Positions 31,901 to 39,374 are shown, numbered from the stretch's first letter. The stretch: DNA of 55,498 nt from Candidatus Latescibacterota bacterium (GCA_020852055.1 JADZBP010000077.1:1-55498); one strand, 5' to 3'. Numbers and translations are program-made. Notes: a model not told the origin generated them from the letters alone.

Positions 31901-32229
31901 CTGGGGAAGATGCCAAGCAGATCAATGTCTTCCCCAATCCCTACTATGGGGTCAACCAGGCCGAGACCAGCCGCTACACGCACTTCGTGACCTTCAGCCA
32001 TCTGCCCAAGAAGGCCACCATTCGGATCTTCGACCTGGCCGGCACCCTGGTGCGGACCATCGAGAAGGACAGTGCGGAGCAATTCGAGCAGTGGGATCTG
32101 AATAATGAGGAAGAACTGCCGGTGGCCAGCGGCCTGTACATCGCGCATGTCGAGATGCCCGATGTCGGCAAGACCAAGATCCTGAAAGTGGCCGTCATCC
32201 AGGAAGAGCAGTTCCTGGAGCGCTATTGA
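28945..32229 (+). CDS. large secreted protein with T9SS-type C-terminal sorting domain
   Basis: The 1094-residue protein has a signal peptide (about 1-21). Its N-terminal region carries MNNMSMWF-like and WGGRVFDG motifs that I have seen in surface proteins of FCB-group bacteria, an Asp-rich YYDRNGNGQYDPKFD segment that may bind calcium (about 191-205), and a fibronectin-like region near 515-665. The last 100 residues (from about 991) read VFPNPYYG...FSHLPKKATIRIFDLAGTLVRTI...VASGLYIAHVE, the pattern of type IX secretion (Por) sorting domains. The function of the body is unknown. Between about 30600 and 31915 the DNA is clearly poorer in G+C and in GC-ending codons than either flank, which suggests a replaced segment. 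GAGGAAGG precedes the ATG. Confidence 0.85.
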   Translation: MRKINYLLCAAALGLLCGAAESRQDRPVRAAKVAQDAAFGERALININNMSMWFRRDGYSGGNPFTDNSGITYPRSTDKIIYRDGLIWGGRVFDGDPQELRVGGHTYEIGTAPGRILSKGVAEDADDPSVRIYRVRRDYRTADLRLDAAEMLNEGLGDVTDADVVALRAQSEKDWKEWPVAKGAPYYDRNGNGQYDPKFDAQGNPDLSADEPGIAGADQVAWYVLNDLDAGAVASLYGSNPIGMELQVTLWGYARTDALGEVIFKKYKTIYKGRSETPDNATIKDMYFAQWSDPDLGDSGDDFAGCDVELSLGYIYNSITADANYSKFDLAPPAAGYDFLQGPIVPVYTTDAEGNQVLDENAEAIYNGGLRKGYKNLPMTSFVYFAAGSSVNDPELGAYNGTKEWYNLLRGFQPQPDVENPVPYTDEITKAETKFTLNGDPVRGTGWNDGAPLPAGDRRIVLNTGPFEMALGDTQEVVVALVAGIGTDRLRSVSKMKFNDKFVQGAYNSFFQVASPPAAPDVRVAQLDRAVVLDWGWNKDAVAKTEGAGSPGFEFEGYNLYQLPSPQASLAQGKKLATFDKDNGIATILGIDLDEESGVILDVPKQIGRDFGLVWSATIEQDALRGTPLVNGQRYYFAVTAYSRNTVEGAPVASLESKHLVIEAIPQMPNPGVRYPMARNDTLLVNHRTGSGDATIYPVVIDPSETKDATYSISFNEDQSWRLSRNGEKVLDNQKDYLLDDSYYSVDGVWVKIGDLVFTPPTTYLKTKVVKDANPKDGDLAFWGDGLVFGNPDGYASTFWGEGGTQDETLLSKDLEFRFTGVWNSDSTEVVSGGSIATLAAISKGSGERSIDSHPFRPAAAPATGPFLQRIPFEVWDVDDPSKPRQLNVAFQDRGADGSREGNIYHKTYNMAGRDYITVIASDYDSTAIHELTDPNATWVLFFEAGGESVWSTGDILSVKYANRIIPGKDEFQFSTSAQTFSSEGAGEDAKQINVFPNPYYGVNQAETSRYTHFVTFSHLPKKATIRIFDLAGTLVRTIEKDSAEQFEQWDLNNEEELPVASGLYIAHVEMPDVGKTKILKVAVIQEEQFLERY

Positions 32230-32270
32230 GACGCGAACCCCGGACGCTCAAAAAAAAGGGAGATACCTCC

Positions 32271-33311
32271 ATGCGATTTCCTTTCTCTTCCATCTTCACT
32301 CTGGCAGCCCTCTGCCTCGGCTGCCTGGCCGGCCAGGCCGGGGCCGACGGCCAGAACCGCGCCGGCACCGCCTCGGGTATGGAATTACTCATCCCGGTCG
32401 GCGCCCGCGACATGGCCCTGGGTGGCGCTTCCATCGCCACCACCTCGGGCATCGAGGCCCTGCACTGGAACCCGGCGGGGCTGTCCCGCTCGAAATCCAA
32501 TGCGAATCTGATGTTCTCCACCATGTCGTACCTGGCTGATATACGGGTCAACTATGTCGCCACCAGCGCTCGTTTCGGGCAGTTGGGCAGCCTGGCCCTC
32601 AGCCTCAAGACCCTGGACTTCGGCGATATTCCCGTCACCACCGAGGCGGCCCCGGACGGCACCGGCGGCACCTTCTCCCCCACCTTCTTCACCCTGGGGG
32701 TGACCTACGGGCGGGCGCTGACCGACCGCATCAGTGTCGGCAGCACCCTGCACTACCTGGTCAACCGCATCGAGCGGGTCGACGCCACCGCCACCGCGCT
32801 CAGCGTTGGCCTGCAGTACGCCAACCTGGGCAATGTCGACGGCCTCGATATGGGGGTGGCCGTCAAGAACATCGGCACCCGCATGCAGTTCGACGGGCCG
32901 GGCCTGTTGCGTTCGGGCCAGATCGACGGGGTGCGGCGGCCGGGTTCCATCTACAAGGTGGAGACCAGTTCGGCCGACCTGCCTTCGACCTTCGAGATCG
33001 GGCTGGGCTACCGCTACACGCCGGCCACCTCGAACCAGCTCAACCTGTCGTCCATCTTCCAGCACAACAATTTTGCGCGCGACCAGTGGAAGGTGGGCGC
33101 CGAGTACAAATACAGCGACTTCCTCGCGCTGCGCGGCGGTTTCGACTACGCCCCCGACGCGCAGGGCGACGAACAGATCTTCGGCACCAGCTTCGGTTTT
33201 GGCCTGAAACTGGGTCTGGGCGGGCTGAAGGACGTGCGCGTCGACTACGCCTACACCTCGGCGGATTTCTTCGATGCGATGAACACCTTCACCTTCCAGA
33301 TGGGTTTCTGA
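32271..33311 (+). CDS. PorV/PorQ family outer-membrane protein
   Basis: The 346-residue protein has a signal peptide (cleavage near residue 25, GQAGA-DG). The hallmark N-terminal block LIPVGARDMALGGASIATTSGIEALHWNPAGLSR (about 40-73) is shared by PorV, PorQ and FadL-like barrels. Alternating strands continue to the C-terminal FTFQMGF with a terminal Phe, typical of outer-membrane barrels. In T9SS organisms PorV shuttles cargo to the surface attachment complex. Here it directly follows a T9SS-type cargo gene, supporting a role in its secretion; direct evidence of a full T9SS is not in the window. The ATG at 32271 has AAGGGAG eight bases upstream and was chosen over an in-frame start at 32226 inside the preceding gene. 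Confidence 0.85.
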   Translation: MRFPFSSIFTLAALCLGCLAGQAGADGQNRAGTASGMELLIPVGARDMALGGASIATTSGIEALHWNPAGLSRSKSNANLMFSTMSYLADIRVNYVATSARFGQLGSLALSLKTLDFGDIPVTTEAAPDGTGGTFSPTFFTLGVTYGRALTDRISVGSTLHYLVNRIERVDATATALSVGLQYANLGNVDGLDMGVAVKNIGTRMQFDGPGLLRSGQIDGVRRPGSIYKVETSSADLPSTFEIGLGYRYTPATSNQLNLSSIFQHNNFARDQWKVGAEYKYSDFLALRGGFDYAPDAQGDEQIFGTSFGFGLKLGLGGLKDVRVDYAYTSADFFDAMNTFTFQMGF

Positions 33312-33325
33312 TCTTGGTTGATTGA

Positions 33326-33359
33326 CGGCGGCGGGGCGGCGTTCGCGCCCCCCCGCCGA
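33326..33359 (+). other. strong GC hairpin without T run
   Basis: CGGCGGGGCGGCG, a TTCG tetraloop and CGCCCCCCCGCCG can fold into a stable, slightly imperfect stem right after the PorV-like gene. Without a T tract it is more likely an mRNA stabiliser or Rho-related pause than an intrinsic terminator. Confidence 0.4.
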
Positions 33360-33367
33360 GGTGATGC

Positions 33368-33390
33368 GGAACAAGGCCAGGACCTGTTCC
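33368..33390 (+). promoter_or_regulatory. inverted repeat GGAACA-N11-TGTTCC, possible operator
   Basis: Perfect 6-bp arms (33368-33373 and 33385-33390) are separated by 11 bp, directly upstream of an AT-rich TATATTAT (33397-33404) that could be a -10 box for the TPR lipoprotein gene at 33457. No good -35 box accompanies it. A dimeric repressor or activator site is a guess from symmetry and position. Confidence 0.3.
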
Positions 33391-33456
33391 AGGCGGTATA
33401 TTATCCCTGCCTCCTGGAGGGGGTACTGGCCATGTTTTTTGCGCGAAGGTGAAACG

Positions 33457-34467
33457 ATGGCGATGAGAAGGATGCTACCCGGCTTGCTCTGCCTCGCGTT
33501 CCTGTGCGGCTGCCAGAGCACGGCGCTGACGGCCGCCAAACTCTATATCCAGCAGAACGAGTCCCAGAAGGCCGAAGAGCAGTTGCATCAGGCCCTGCAG
33601 ACCGAACCGCTCAACCCCGAGGCCCATTTCCTGCTGGGCCGCCTCTACGCTGACCAGGGCAAGTACCCGGAGATGGCCGCTGCGTTCGGGCGTTCGCTGG
33701 AGTTGAGCCCCAAGTTCGCTCCCCAGATCCAGGAACTGCGCCAGCACTACTGGGCCCGGGAGTACAACGAGGGCGTGCGTCAGGCCGCCACCCAGCCGGC
33801 CCAGTTCACCGGCGCCCTGGCCGCCTTCCAGCGCGCCACGGTGATCGACTCGACACGCCTGGAAAGCTGGCGCAATCTCGCCTACGTGTATTACCAGCTC
33901 GACAGCCTCGATACCACCATCCGCACCTACCACCACATCCTCAACCTGGCCCCCGGCGACACCTCGACCCTGTACAGCATCGGCGTGCTCTGCCTCAAAC
34001 AGGGGCGGGCCCGCGAGGCGGTGCCGGCCCTGGCCGAATTCAACCGGCTCAAGCCGGGCAATGTCGAAGGGTTGGTCAATCTGGGGGTGGCCCACGTTGA
34101 ACTGGGTGAGCTGGCCGAGGCCGAACAACTCTACCTGCAGGCCGCCGCCGCCGACCCCAAGGATCACCGGCCCCAGTACAACCTGGGCAATCTCTACTTC
34201 ACCCAGAAGAATTACCCGGCAGCCCTGGCAGCCTATCAGCAGGCGGTCGCCCTGGCGCCCGGCGACCTGGATTCGCGCTACAACCTGGCCGTGGCGTACC
34301 TGGCCCTGGAACAGGTGGACAACGCTTTCCCCCTCCTCCAGCAACTGGCTGAGCAGGATGCCAACAACGCGGCGGTCTGGCGCGAGCTGGGCCGCATCCA
34401 CGCCATCAAGGGCCGGGTGGAGGAGAGCAAACAAGCCTACGCCAGGGCAGATTCGCTCGGGAACTGA
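33457..34467 (+). CDS. TPR-repeat lipoprotein
   Basis: The 336-residue protein begins with a lipoprotein-type signal (MAMRRMLPGLLCLAFLCGC, lipidated Cys near residue 19). It then carries about seven to eight tetratricopeptide repeats, recognisable by spaced A..LG..Y and A...Y..A..L.P patterns such as AHFLLGRLYADQGKYPEMAAAFGRSLELSP and PQYNLGNLYFTQKNYPAALAAYQQAVALAP. TPR proteins scaffold complexes; a lipidated one would sit at the inner face of the outer membrane. Its location after the PorV-like gene and three bases before a permease gene could link surface secretion and import, but the partner is unknown. The ATG at 33457 (AAGGTGA upstream) gives the lipobox; an in-frame start at 33322 would ruin the signal peptide. 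Confidence 0.85.
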   Translation: MAMRRMLPGLLCLAFLCGCQSTALTAAKLYIQQNESQKAEEQLHQALQTEPLNPEAHFLLGRLYADQGKYPEMAAAFGRSLELSPKFAPQIQELRQHYWAREYNEGVRQAATQPAQFTGALAAFQRATVIDSTRLESWRNLAYVYYQLDSLDTTIRTYHHILNLAPGDTSTLYSIGVLCLKQGRAREAVPALAEFNRLKPGNVEGLVNLGVAHVELGELAEAEQLYLQAAAADPKDHRPQYNLGNLYFTQKNYPAALAAYQQAVALAPGDLDSRYNLAVAYLALEQVDNAFPLLQQLAEQDANNAAVWRELGRIHAIKGRVEESKQAYARADSLGN

Positions 34468-34469
34468 GC

Positions 34470-35579
34470 ATGTGGCAGTACACGGTCCAGCGCGCCCTGC
34501 TGGCCATCCCCACCCTGCTGGGCATCTCGCTGATCTCCTTCTTCATCATGCGCCTGGCCCCCGGCGACCCGGTCGACCTTTTCCTGGGCGGGGCCGCCGG
34601 CAGCGAGGGCATCTCCACCGACAAACAGGCCGACCGGGAGCAGACCCGCCAGCAGTTGCGCCGGCAGTTGGGGCTGGACCAGTCGCTGCCCAGGCAATAC
34701 TTCAACTGGCTCACCAAGCTGGTGCTGCGGGTGGAGCCGGTGGCTGCGGACGAACCCACCTACCAGGGCACCGGCCTCGAACTCTTCCGCCTGGGCGACC
34801 ACCGCTTTGTCACCCTCGATTTCGGCCGTTCCTTCAAGGACCAGCAACCGGTCATCGGCCACATCCTCAAGCGCCTGCCCCTCACCCTCGAGATCAACTT
34901 CCTCAGCCTGCTCTTCGCCTACCTGGTGGGCATCCCCCTGGGGGTGCTGCTGGCGGTCAGGCAGAACACCTGGCTGGACCGGGTGCTGACCTCGGGGACT
35001 TTCGTGTTGTGGTCCATGCCTTCCTTCTGGGTGGGCATGCTGCTGATCCTCTTCTTCTGCAACAAGGAGTTCCTCTACTGGTTCCCGGCCTCGGGCATCC
35101 AGGCCCTGGAGGCCAACGAAGAATGGGGCATGTGGCGGTTGCTCACCGACCACCTCCACCACCTGGCCCTGCCAGTCCTGGCCTCCACCTATGGCAGCTT
35201 TGCCGGGCTGTCGCGTTATATGCGCACCAGCATGCTGGAGAACATGCGCCTCGACTACGTGCGCACCGCCCGCGCCAAGGGCCTGCCCGAACGGATCGTG
35301 GTGTTGCGCCACGTGCTGCGCAACTCCCTCATCCCCATCGTCACCCTGATGGCCGGATTGCTGCCCAGCATGATCGCCGGCTCGGTGTTCATCGAGACCA
35401 TCTTCACCCTGCCGGGTATGGGGTTCCTGGGTTTCCAGTCGCTGCTGGTGCGCGACTACCCGATGGTGATGGCCATCTTCACCATCGGCGCGGCCCTGTC
35501 GCTCCTGGGCATCCTGGTGGCCGATGTGCTGCTCAAGGCCGTGGACCCGCGCATCGAATTCTCGCGCATCCAGAGGTGA
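34470..35579 (+). CDS. ABC transporter permease, DppB/OppB type
   Basis: The 369-residue membrane protein has the DppB pattern: a first helix MWQYTVQRALLAIPTLLGISLISFFIMRLAPGDPVD (FxxxRLxPGDP is characteristic). A long periplasmic loop (about 38-130) follows, then five more helices. The cytoplasmic EAA-like loop is DYVRTARAKGLPERIVVLRHVLRNSLIPI (about 263-291), which docks the ATPase. It begins three bases after the TPR gene and is followed four bases later by its DppC partner. No DppD/DppF ATPase genes follow. The family-5 binding protein at 16720 is the likely periplasmic partner. Confidence 0.93.
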   Translation: MWQYTVQRALLAIPTLLGISLISFFIMRLAPGDPVDLFLGGAAGSEGISTDKQADREQTRQQLRRQLGLDQSLPRQYFNWLTKLVLRVEPVAADEPTYQGTGLELFRLGDHRFVTLDFGRSFKDQQPVIGHILKRLPLTLEINFLSLLFAYLVGIPLGVLLAVRQNTWLDRVLTSGTFVLWSMPSFWVGMLLILFFCNKEFLYWFPASGIQALEANEEWGMWRLLTDHLHHLALPVLASTYGSFAGLSRYMRTSMLENMRLDYVRTARAKGLPERIVVLRHVLRNSLIPIVTLMAGLLPSMIAGSVFIETIFTLPGMGFLGFQSLLVRDYPMVMAIFTIGAALSLLGILVADVLLKAVDPRIEFSRIQR

Positions 35580-35583
35580 AGGC

Positions 35584-36621
35584 ATGAGCGCGGTGGCTGC
35601 ACCGGTGCAGGAAGAGGGGCAGTCGTACGGGCAGTTGGTATGGCGGCAGTTCTGCCGCAACCGCCTTTCGCTGGGAGCGCTGGTGGTTATTGGCCTGTTG
35701 GCGCTGGTGGCCCTGGCCGCCGATCTGTTGGCCGGCGACAAGCCCTACTATCTGGAGTACGAGGGCAAGAGCTACTACCCTGTCTTCCGCCAGTACGCCA
35801 TCCACCTGGGGCTGGCCGACTGGCCGCCCGAACTGAAGCGCCAGCGCAACCTCAAGAAGCGCAAGGCCGACAAGGCGATCTTCCCGCCCGTGCCCTACGG
35901 CCCCGGCGAGATCCAGTTGGCCGACAAGTACCAGCCCCCCGGCGCCGAACACTGGCTGGGCACCGACCGGCTGGGCCGCGACGTGTTGTCCGGCCTGATC
36001 CACGGTTCGCGCTACGCCCTGACCATCGGCCTGGTCTCGATGGGCATCTCCCTGGTCATCGGTCTGGCGCTGGGGGCCCTGGCCGGGTACTTCGGCGGCT
36101 GGGTGGATCTGATCCTCTCCCGTTTCTTTGAGCTGTGGGCGGCCATTCCCAGCTTCTTCCTCATCCTCACCGCCGCCGCCTTCTTCCCGCCCAGCCTCTT
36201 CTTCGTCATGGTCATCATCGGTTTCACCAGCTGGGTGGGCATCGCCCGCCTGGCTCGCTCGCAGTTTCTGCAGGTGCGCAGCTTCGACTACGTGTCCGCG
36301 GCCCGCAGCCTGGGTTGCTCCAACGGCCGGATCATGCTGGTCCACATCCTGCCCAACGCCATCGCCCCGGTGCTGATCCCGGCGGCCTTCGGGGTGGCCG
36401 GGGCCATCCTGGCCGAATCGGGCCTGAGCTTCCTGGGCATCGGGGTGCCGGCCGAGGCGGTGACCTGGGGCTCGCTGCTGGCCGGGGCGCGCAGCAACGC
36501 GGCGGCTTGGTGGCTGGTGGTGGTGCCGGGGCTGGCCATCTTTGTCACCGTGACCATGTACAACCTGCTGGGGGACGGGCTGCGCGACGCCCTGGACCCC
36601 AAGATGAAGGATCGCTCATGA
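35584..36621 (+). CDS. ABC transporter permease, DppC/OppC type
   Basis: The 345-residue protein has an N-terminal helix (about 27-47), a periplasmic stretch with GTDRLGRDVLSGLIHGSRYALTIGL (the DppC signature, about 126-150), four to five more helices and the EAA-like loop DYVSAARSLGCSNGRIMLVHILPN (about 234-257). Between helix one and GTDRLGRD lies an unusually long polar segment of about 75 residues, rich in Tyr, Lys and Arg (YYLEYEGKSYYPVFRQ, LKRQRNLKKRKADK). Similar inserts occur in some YejE-like permeases. The ATG at 35584 comes after the DppB stop; its own stop overlaps the next gene as ATGA. Confidence 0.92.
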   Translation: MSAVAAPVQEEGQSYGQLVWRQFCRNRLSLGALVVIGLLALVALAADLLAGDKPYYLEYEGKSYYPVFRQYAIHLGLADWPPELKRQRNLKKRKADKAIFPPVPYGPGEIQLADKYQPPGAEHWLGTDRLGRDVLSGLIHGSRYALTIGLVSMGISLVIGLALGALAGYFGGWVDLILSRFFELWAAIPSFFLILTAAAFFPPSLFFVMVIIGFTSWVGIARLARSQFLQVRSFDYVSAARSLGCSNGRIMLVHILPNAIAPVLIPAAFGVAGAILAESGLSFLGIGVPAEAVTWGSLLAGARSNAAAWWLVVVPGLAIFVTVTMYNLLGDGLRDALDPKMKDRS

Positions 36622-37886
36622 GAAGCGCCGCCCAGCAAGGCCCCCTCCGCATCAGCGACAATGGCCGCTACTTCGTCGATGCCGAGGGGGACCCCTTTTT
36701 CTGGATGGGGGACACGGCCTGGCCGCTCTTTGGCGAGTATCCCTGCGAGGACGCCGAGGCATATCTGGCCCGGCGCGGCCAACAGGGGTTCACCGTCATC
36801 CAGGGGGTGCTGGCCTGGGGCGGGGGCACCGGCTTCGAGACCCGGGCGCCGGGGGCCAACTTCGCCGGCCATCTGCCCTGGACCGAGGGGGACCCGGCCC
36901 GGCCCAACGAGGAGTACTTCGCCCACGTAGACCGATTGGTGGAATACGCCGGGGCCCAGGGGCTGGTGTTGGCCCTGCTGCCCACCTGGGGCTACTACGT
37001 CAACGATGCTCGGGTTTTCACTCCTGCCAGCGCCCGTGCCTACGGCCAGTGGCTGGGCAGCCGTTACCGGGAGTGGCCCAATATCGTCTGGGTGAATGGC
37101 GGCGACCGCATCCCCACCGGCTCCGAGGAGGTGTACCGGGCCCTGGCCGGCGGCCTGCGCGAAGGGGACGGGGGCGCGCACCTGATCACCTACCATCCCT
37201 GCGGCTGGCGCTCCTCCTCCCAGTTCTTCCACGGTGAGGAGTGGCTGGATTTCAATATGATCCAGACCTGGACCGAGTGGAGCAAGGTGTACCCGGCGGT
37301 GTGCGCCGACCGCGAACTGCTGCCGCTCAAACCGGTGGTGCTGGCCGAGGGGGCGTACGAAAACGGGCCAGAGTACCCGCAGGGCCCCATCACCCCGCTG
37401 GTGGTGCGGCGCCAGGCCTGGTGGGCCTTCATGGCCGGCGGTTTTTCCACCTACGGGCAGGACCAGATGTGGCGGATGGGGCCGCAGTGGACCGCTACCT
37501 TCGATACCCCGGGGGCGCTGCAGATGGGGCAGTTGCGGGCTATCGCCACCAGCAGGCGGTGGTGGGAGATGATCCCCGATCAGGGGCTCTTTGCCAGCGG
37601 CGTTGGCAGCGAGCGCACCCTCAACGCCGCGCTGCGCCGGGCCGACAGCACCGCGGCCCTGGTCTACCTGAGCGGCCCCTGCCACGTGTTGTTGCACCTC
37701 GACAGGATCTTGGCCCGCGAGGTGAAGATCACCTGGGTCAATCCGCAGAACGGCGAGGAACAGGATGGGGGCACCTATCCCACCGGCAACCTCAACGAGC
37801 GCACCTTTCCCGAGTGGCGCACCCGCTGGTTCTCGACTCCGGGGCACTGGGAGGATGCGGTGCTGCTCTTGGATGGGGTGATGTGA
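36618..37886 (+). CDS. DUF4038/GH140-like glycoside hydrolase family protein
   Basis: The 422-residue protein begins LRISDNGRYFVDAEGDPFFWMGDTAWPLF, the opening of the DUF4038 TIM-barrel family, which includes GH140 apiosidases. Further family segments are RGFTVIQGV-like (RQQGFTVIQGV), WVNGGDR (about 156-162, candidate acidic residue D161) and LAEGAYENGPEYP (about 243-255, candidate Glu). C-terminal beta-strands (about 345-422) look like the small accessory domain. No signal peptide is present, so it may act in the cytoplasm on an imported, already trimmed sugar. It is coupled to the permease genes by an ATGA overlap, so the importer may take glycosides rather than peptides; this is inference. 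Confidence 0.82.
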   Translation: MRSAAQQGPLRISDNGRYFVDAEGDPFFWMGDTAWPLFGEYPCEDAEAYLARRGQQGFTVIQGVLAWGGGTGFETRAPGANFAGHLPWTEGDPARPNEEYFAHVDRLVEYAGAQGLVLALLPTWGYYVNDARVFTPASARAYGQWLGSRYREWPNIVWVNGGDRIPTGSEEVYRALAGGLREGDGGAHLITYHPCGWRSSSQFFHGEEWLDFNMIQTWTEWSKVYPAVCADRELLPLKPVVLAEGAYENGPEYPQGPITPLVVRRQAWWAFMAGGFSTYGQDQMWRMGPQWTATFDTPGALQMGQLRAIATSRRWWEMIPDQGLFASGVGSERTLNAALRRADSTAALVYLSGPCHVLLHLDRILAREVKITWVNPQNGEEQDGGTYPTGNLNERTFPEWRTRWFSTPGHWEDAVLLLDGVM

Positions 37887-38102
37887 AGAGTTGCTGAGAG
37901 GTACGTGGCGTCGGGGAGCGACCCACTTTGGCTTTTCTCAAGGCGCGTCCTTCCCACCCTGCTCGCTATCGCTCCGCTCTCCCCTCAACCCCTCCCGCGG
38001 ACTTCCCTTCCCGACCACTCCACTGAGGAATACCCCCCTCCTGCCGCTGCGCTAATCCTCGCGGCCCCCCGCTGGGGTCATCTCCCCGCCGCTCGTTCTA
38101 GC

Positions 38103-39374
38103 TCAGGCCTTGAGAAACGCCGGGATCGCCTCGTTGGCCAGCACCTGGTCGAGGGTCTGGCGCTGGCGGATGAGGTGGAAGTTGCCCGTTTTGTCCAGCA
38201 GGACCTCGGGGGCTTCGGGGAAGGAGTTGTAGTTCTTGGCGGCCATGCCGGCGCAATAGGCCCCGCTGCCGCCGATGACCACCGCATCGCCGATCTGCGC
38301 CTCGGTCAGGGCACGGGTCTGCAGTCCCTCGGGGTTGCCCGGCTCCGGGGTGAGCACGTCGCCGCTCTCGCAGCAATGACCCACCACCAAATAGTCGCGC
38401 TGGCCGCGCGCACCGGCCTGGGCCGGCACCACGGCGATGGGGTGCTGGGCGCCGTACAGGCTGGGGCGCAGCACCTCGGTCATGCCCGAATCCACCTTGA
38501 TGAAGGAGTAACCGGTCGGGCCGGTGTCGACCACGTCGATGGCGGTGCAGATCACCGCGCCGGCATTGGCGACGAAGAAGGTGCCCGGCTCGATCTCGAG
38601 CAGCAGCTTGCGGCCCTGCTCGCGGTGGAAACGCTCGAATTCCTCGACGATGGGCCGGCCGGCTGCCTGCAGGTCGGTGGAGACCTCGCCGGGCATACGC
38701 CCCACCTTGAAGCCGCCACCCAGGTTGACGGTCTGCACCAGGGGCAGGCGGGCGGCGATGTCCAGCGTCAGGCGGGCGCAGCGTTGCCAGACCACCGGAT
38801 CGCTGCCCGAGCCGATGTGGCTGTGCAGGGAGGTGATCTTCAGATCGAATTCCCGCTGCAGGGCGATCACCTGATCTAGGTACTCGTGCCAGATACCAAA
38901 GCTCGAGGAGAGGCCGCCCACGTTGGTGCGGTTGTTGTGTCCCGAACCCAGACCGGGATTGACCCGGATGCCCAGCTCCCCGCCGGGGCAGAGCTGGCCA
39001 AAGGTGAGGAGCTGGTGCAGGGAGCAGGCGTTGAAGCGCACCCCCTGGGCGACCAGTTCGGCCAGGTTGCCGGCCAACTGCTGGGCGGTCAGCTGCAGAT
39101 GGCCGGCGGGCACCCCGGCCCGCATGGCGCGCAGGGCCTCGAAGCCGCTGCTGACGTCCAGGTGCAGGCCCTGCTGGTTGAGCAGGCGGACCAGGGCGGT
39201 ATTGGGGCAGGCCTTCATGGCGTAGCGCACCCGCAGACCAAAGGCGTTGGGGAAGGCCAGGGCTTTGCGGGCCTGTTCCTCCAGGCTCTGCTGGTCGTAG
39301 ACAAAGACCGGGGTGCCGAACTGCCGCTGCAGGGTGAGCACCTGCTCGGCGCTCAAAAAGGCGAATCGCTCCAT
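38103..39374 (-). CDS. lysA: diaminopimelate decarboxylase-like PLP enzyme
   Basis: The 423-residue enzyme is a fold-type III decarboxylase, probably meso-diaminopimelate to lysine. It shows the PLP lysine K54 in YAMKACPN, HIGSGSD (about 194-200), the glycine loop NLGGGFKVGR (about 224-233), RPSLYG, the active-site cysteine in CCESGD and GAYCAGMAAKNYNS. The usual EPGR that binds PLP phosphate and the substrate carboxylate reads EPGT (about 268-271), so substrate preference may be altered. The start at 39374 gives the normal N terminus and lies about 45 bases after a strong promoter; extending the frame to 39962 would cross that promoter and tadA. It is the only minus-strand gene and converges with the hydrolase gene across a featureless 216-bp gap. 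Confidence 0.85.
   Translation of the reverse strand: MERFAFLSAEQVLTLQRQFGTPVFVYDQQSLEEQARKALAFPNAFGLRVRYAMKACPNTALVRLLNQQGLHLDVSSGFEALRAMRAGVPAGHLQLTAQQLAGNLAELVAQGVRFNACSLHQLLTFGQLCPGGELGIRVNPGLGSGHNNRTNVGGLSSSFGIWHEYLDQVIALQREFDLKITSLHSHIGSGSDPVVWQRCARLTLDIAARLPLVQTVNLGGGFKVGRMPGEVSTDLQAAGRPIVEEFERFHREQGRKLLLEIEPGTFFVANAGAVICTAIDVVDTGPTGYSFIKVDSGMTEVLRPSLYGAQHPIAVVPAQAGARGQRDYLVVGHCCESGDVLTPEPGNPEGLQTRALTEAQIGDAVVIGGSGAYCAGMAAKNYNSFPEAPEVLLDKTGNFHLIRQRQTLDQVLANEAIPAFLKA

Noticed and set aside
37887-38102. Possible small gene or terminator between the hydrolase and lysA
   Set aside because: I saw no SD-linked frame and no clear hairpin with T run; the stretch is just C-rich.
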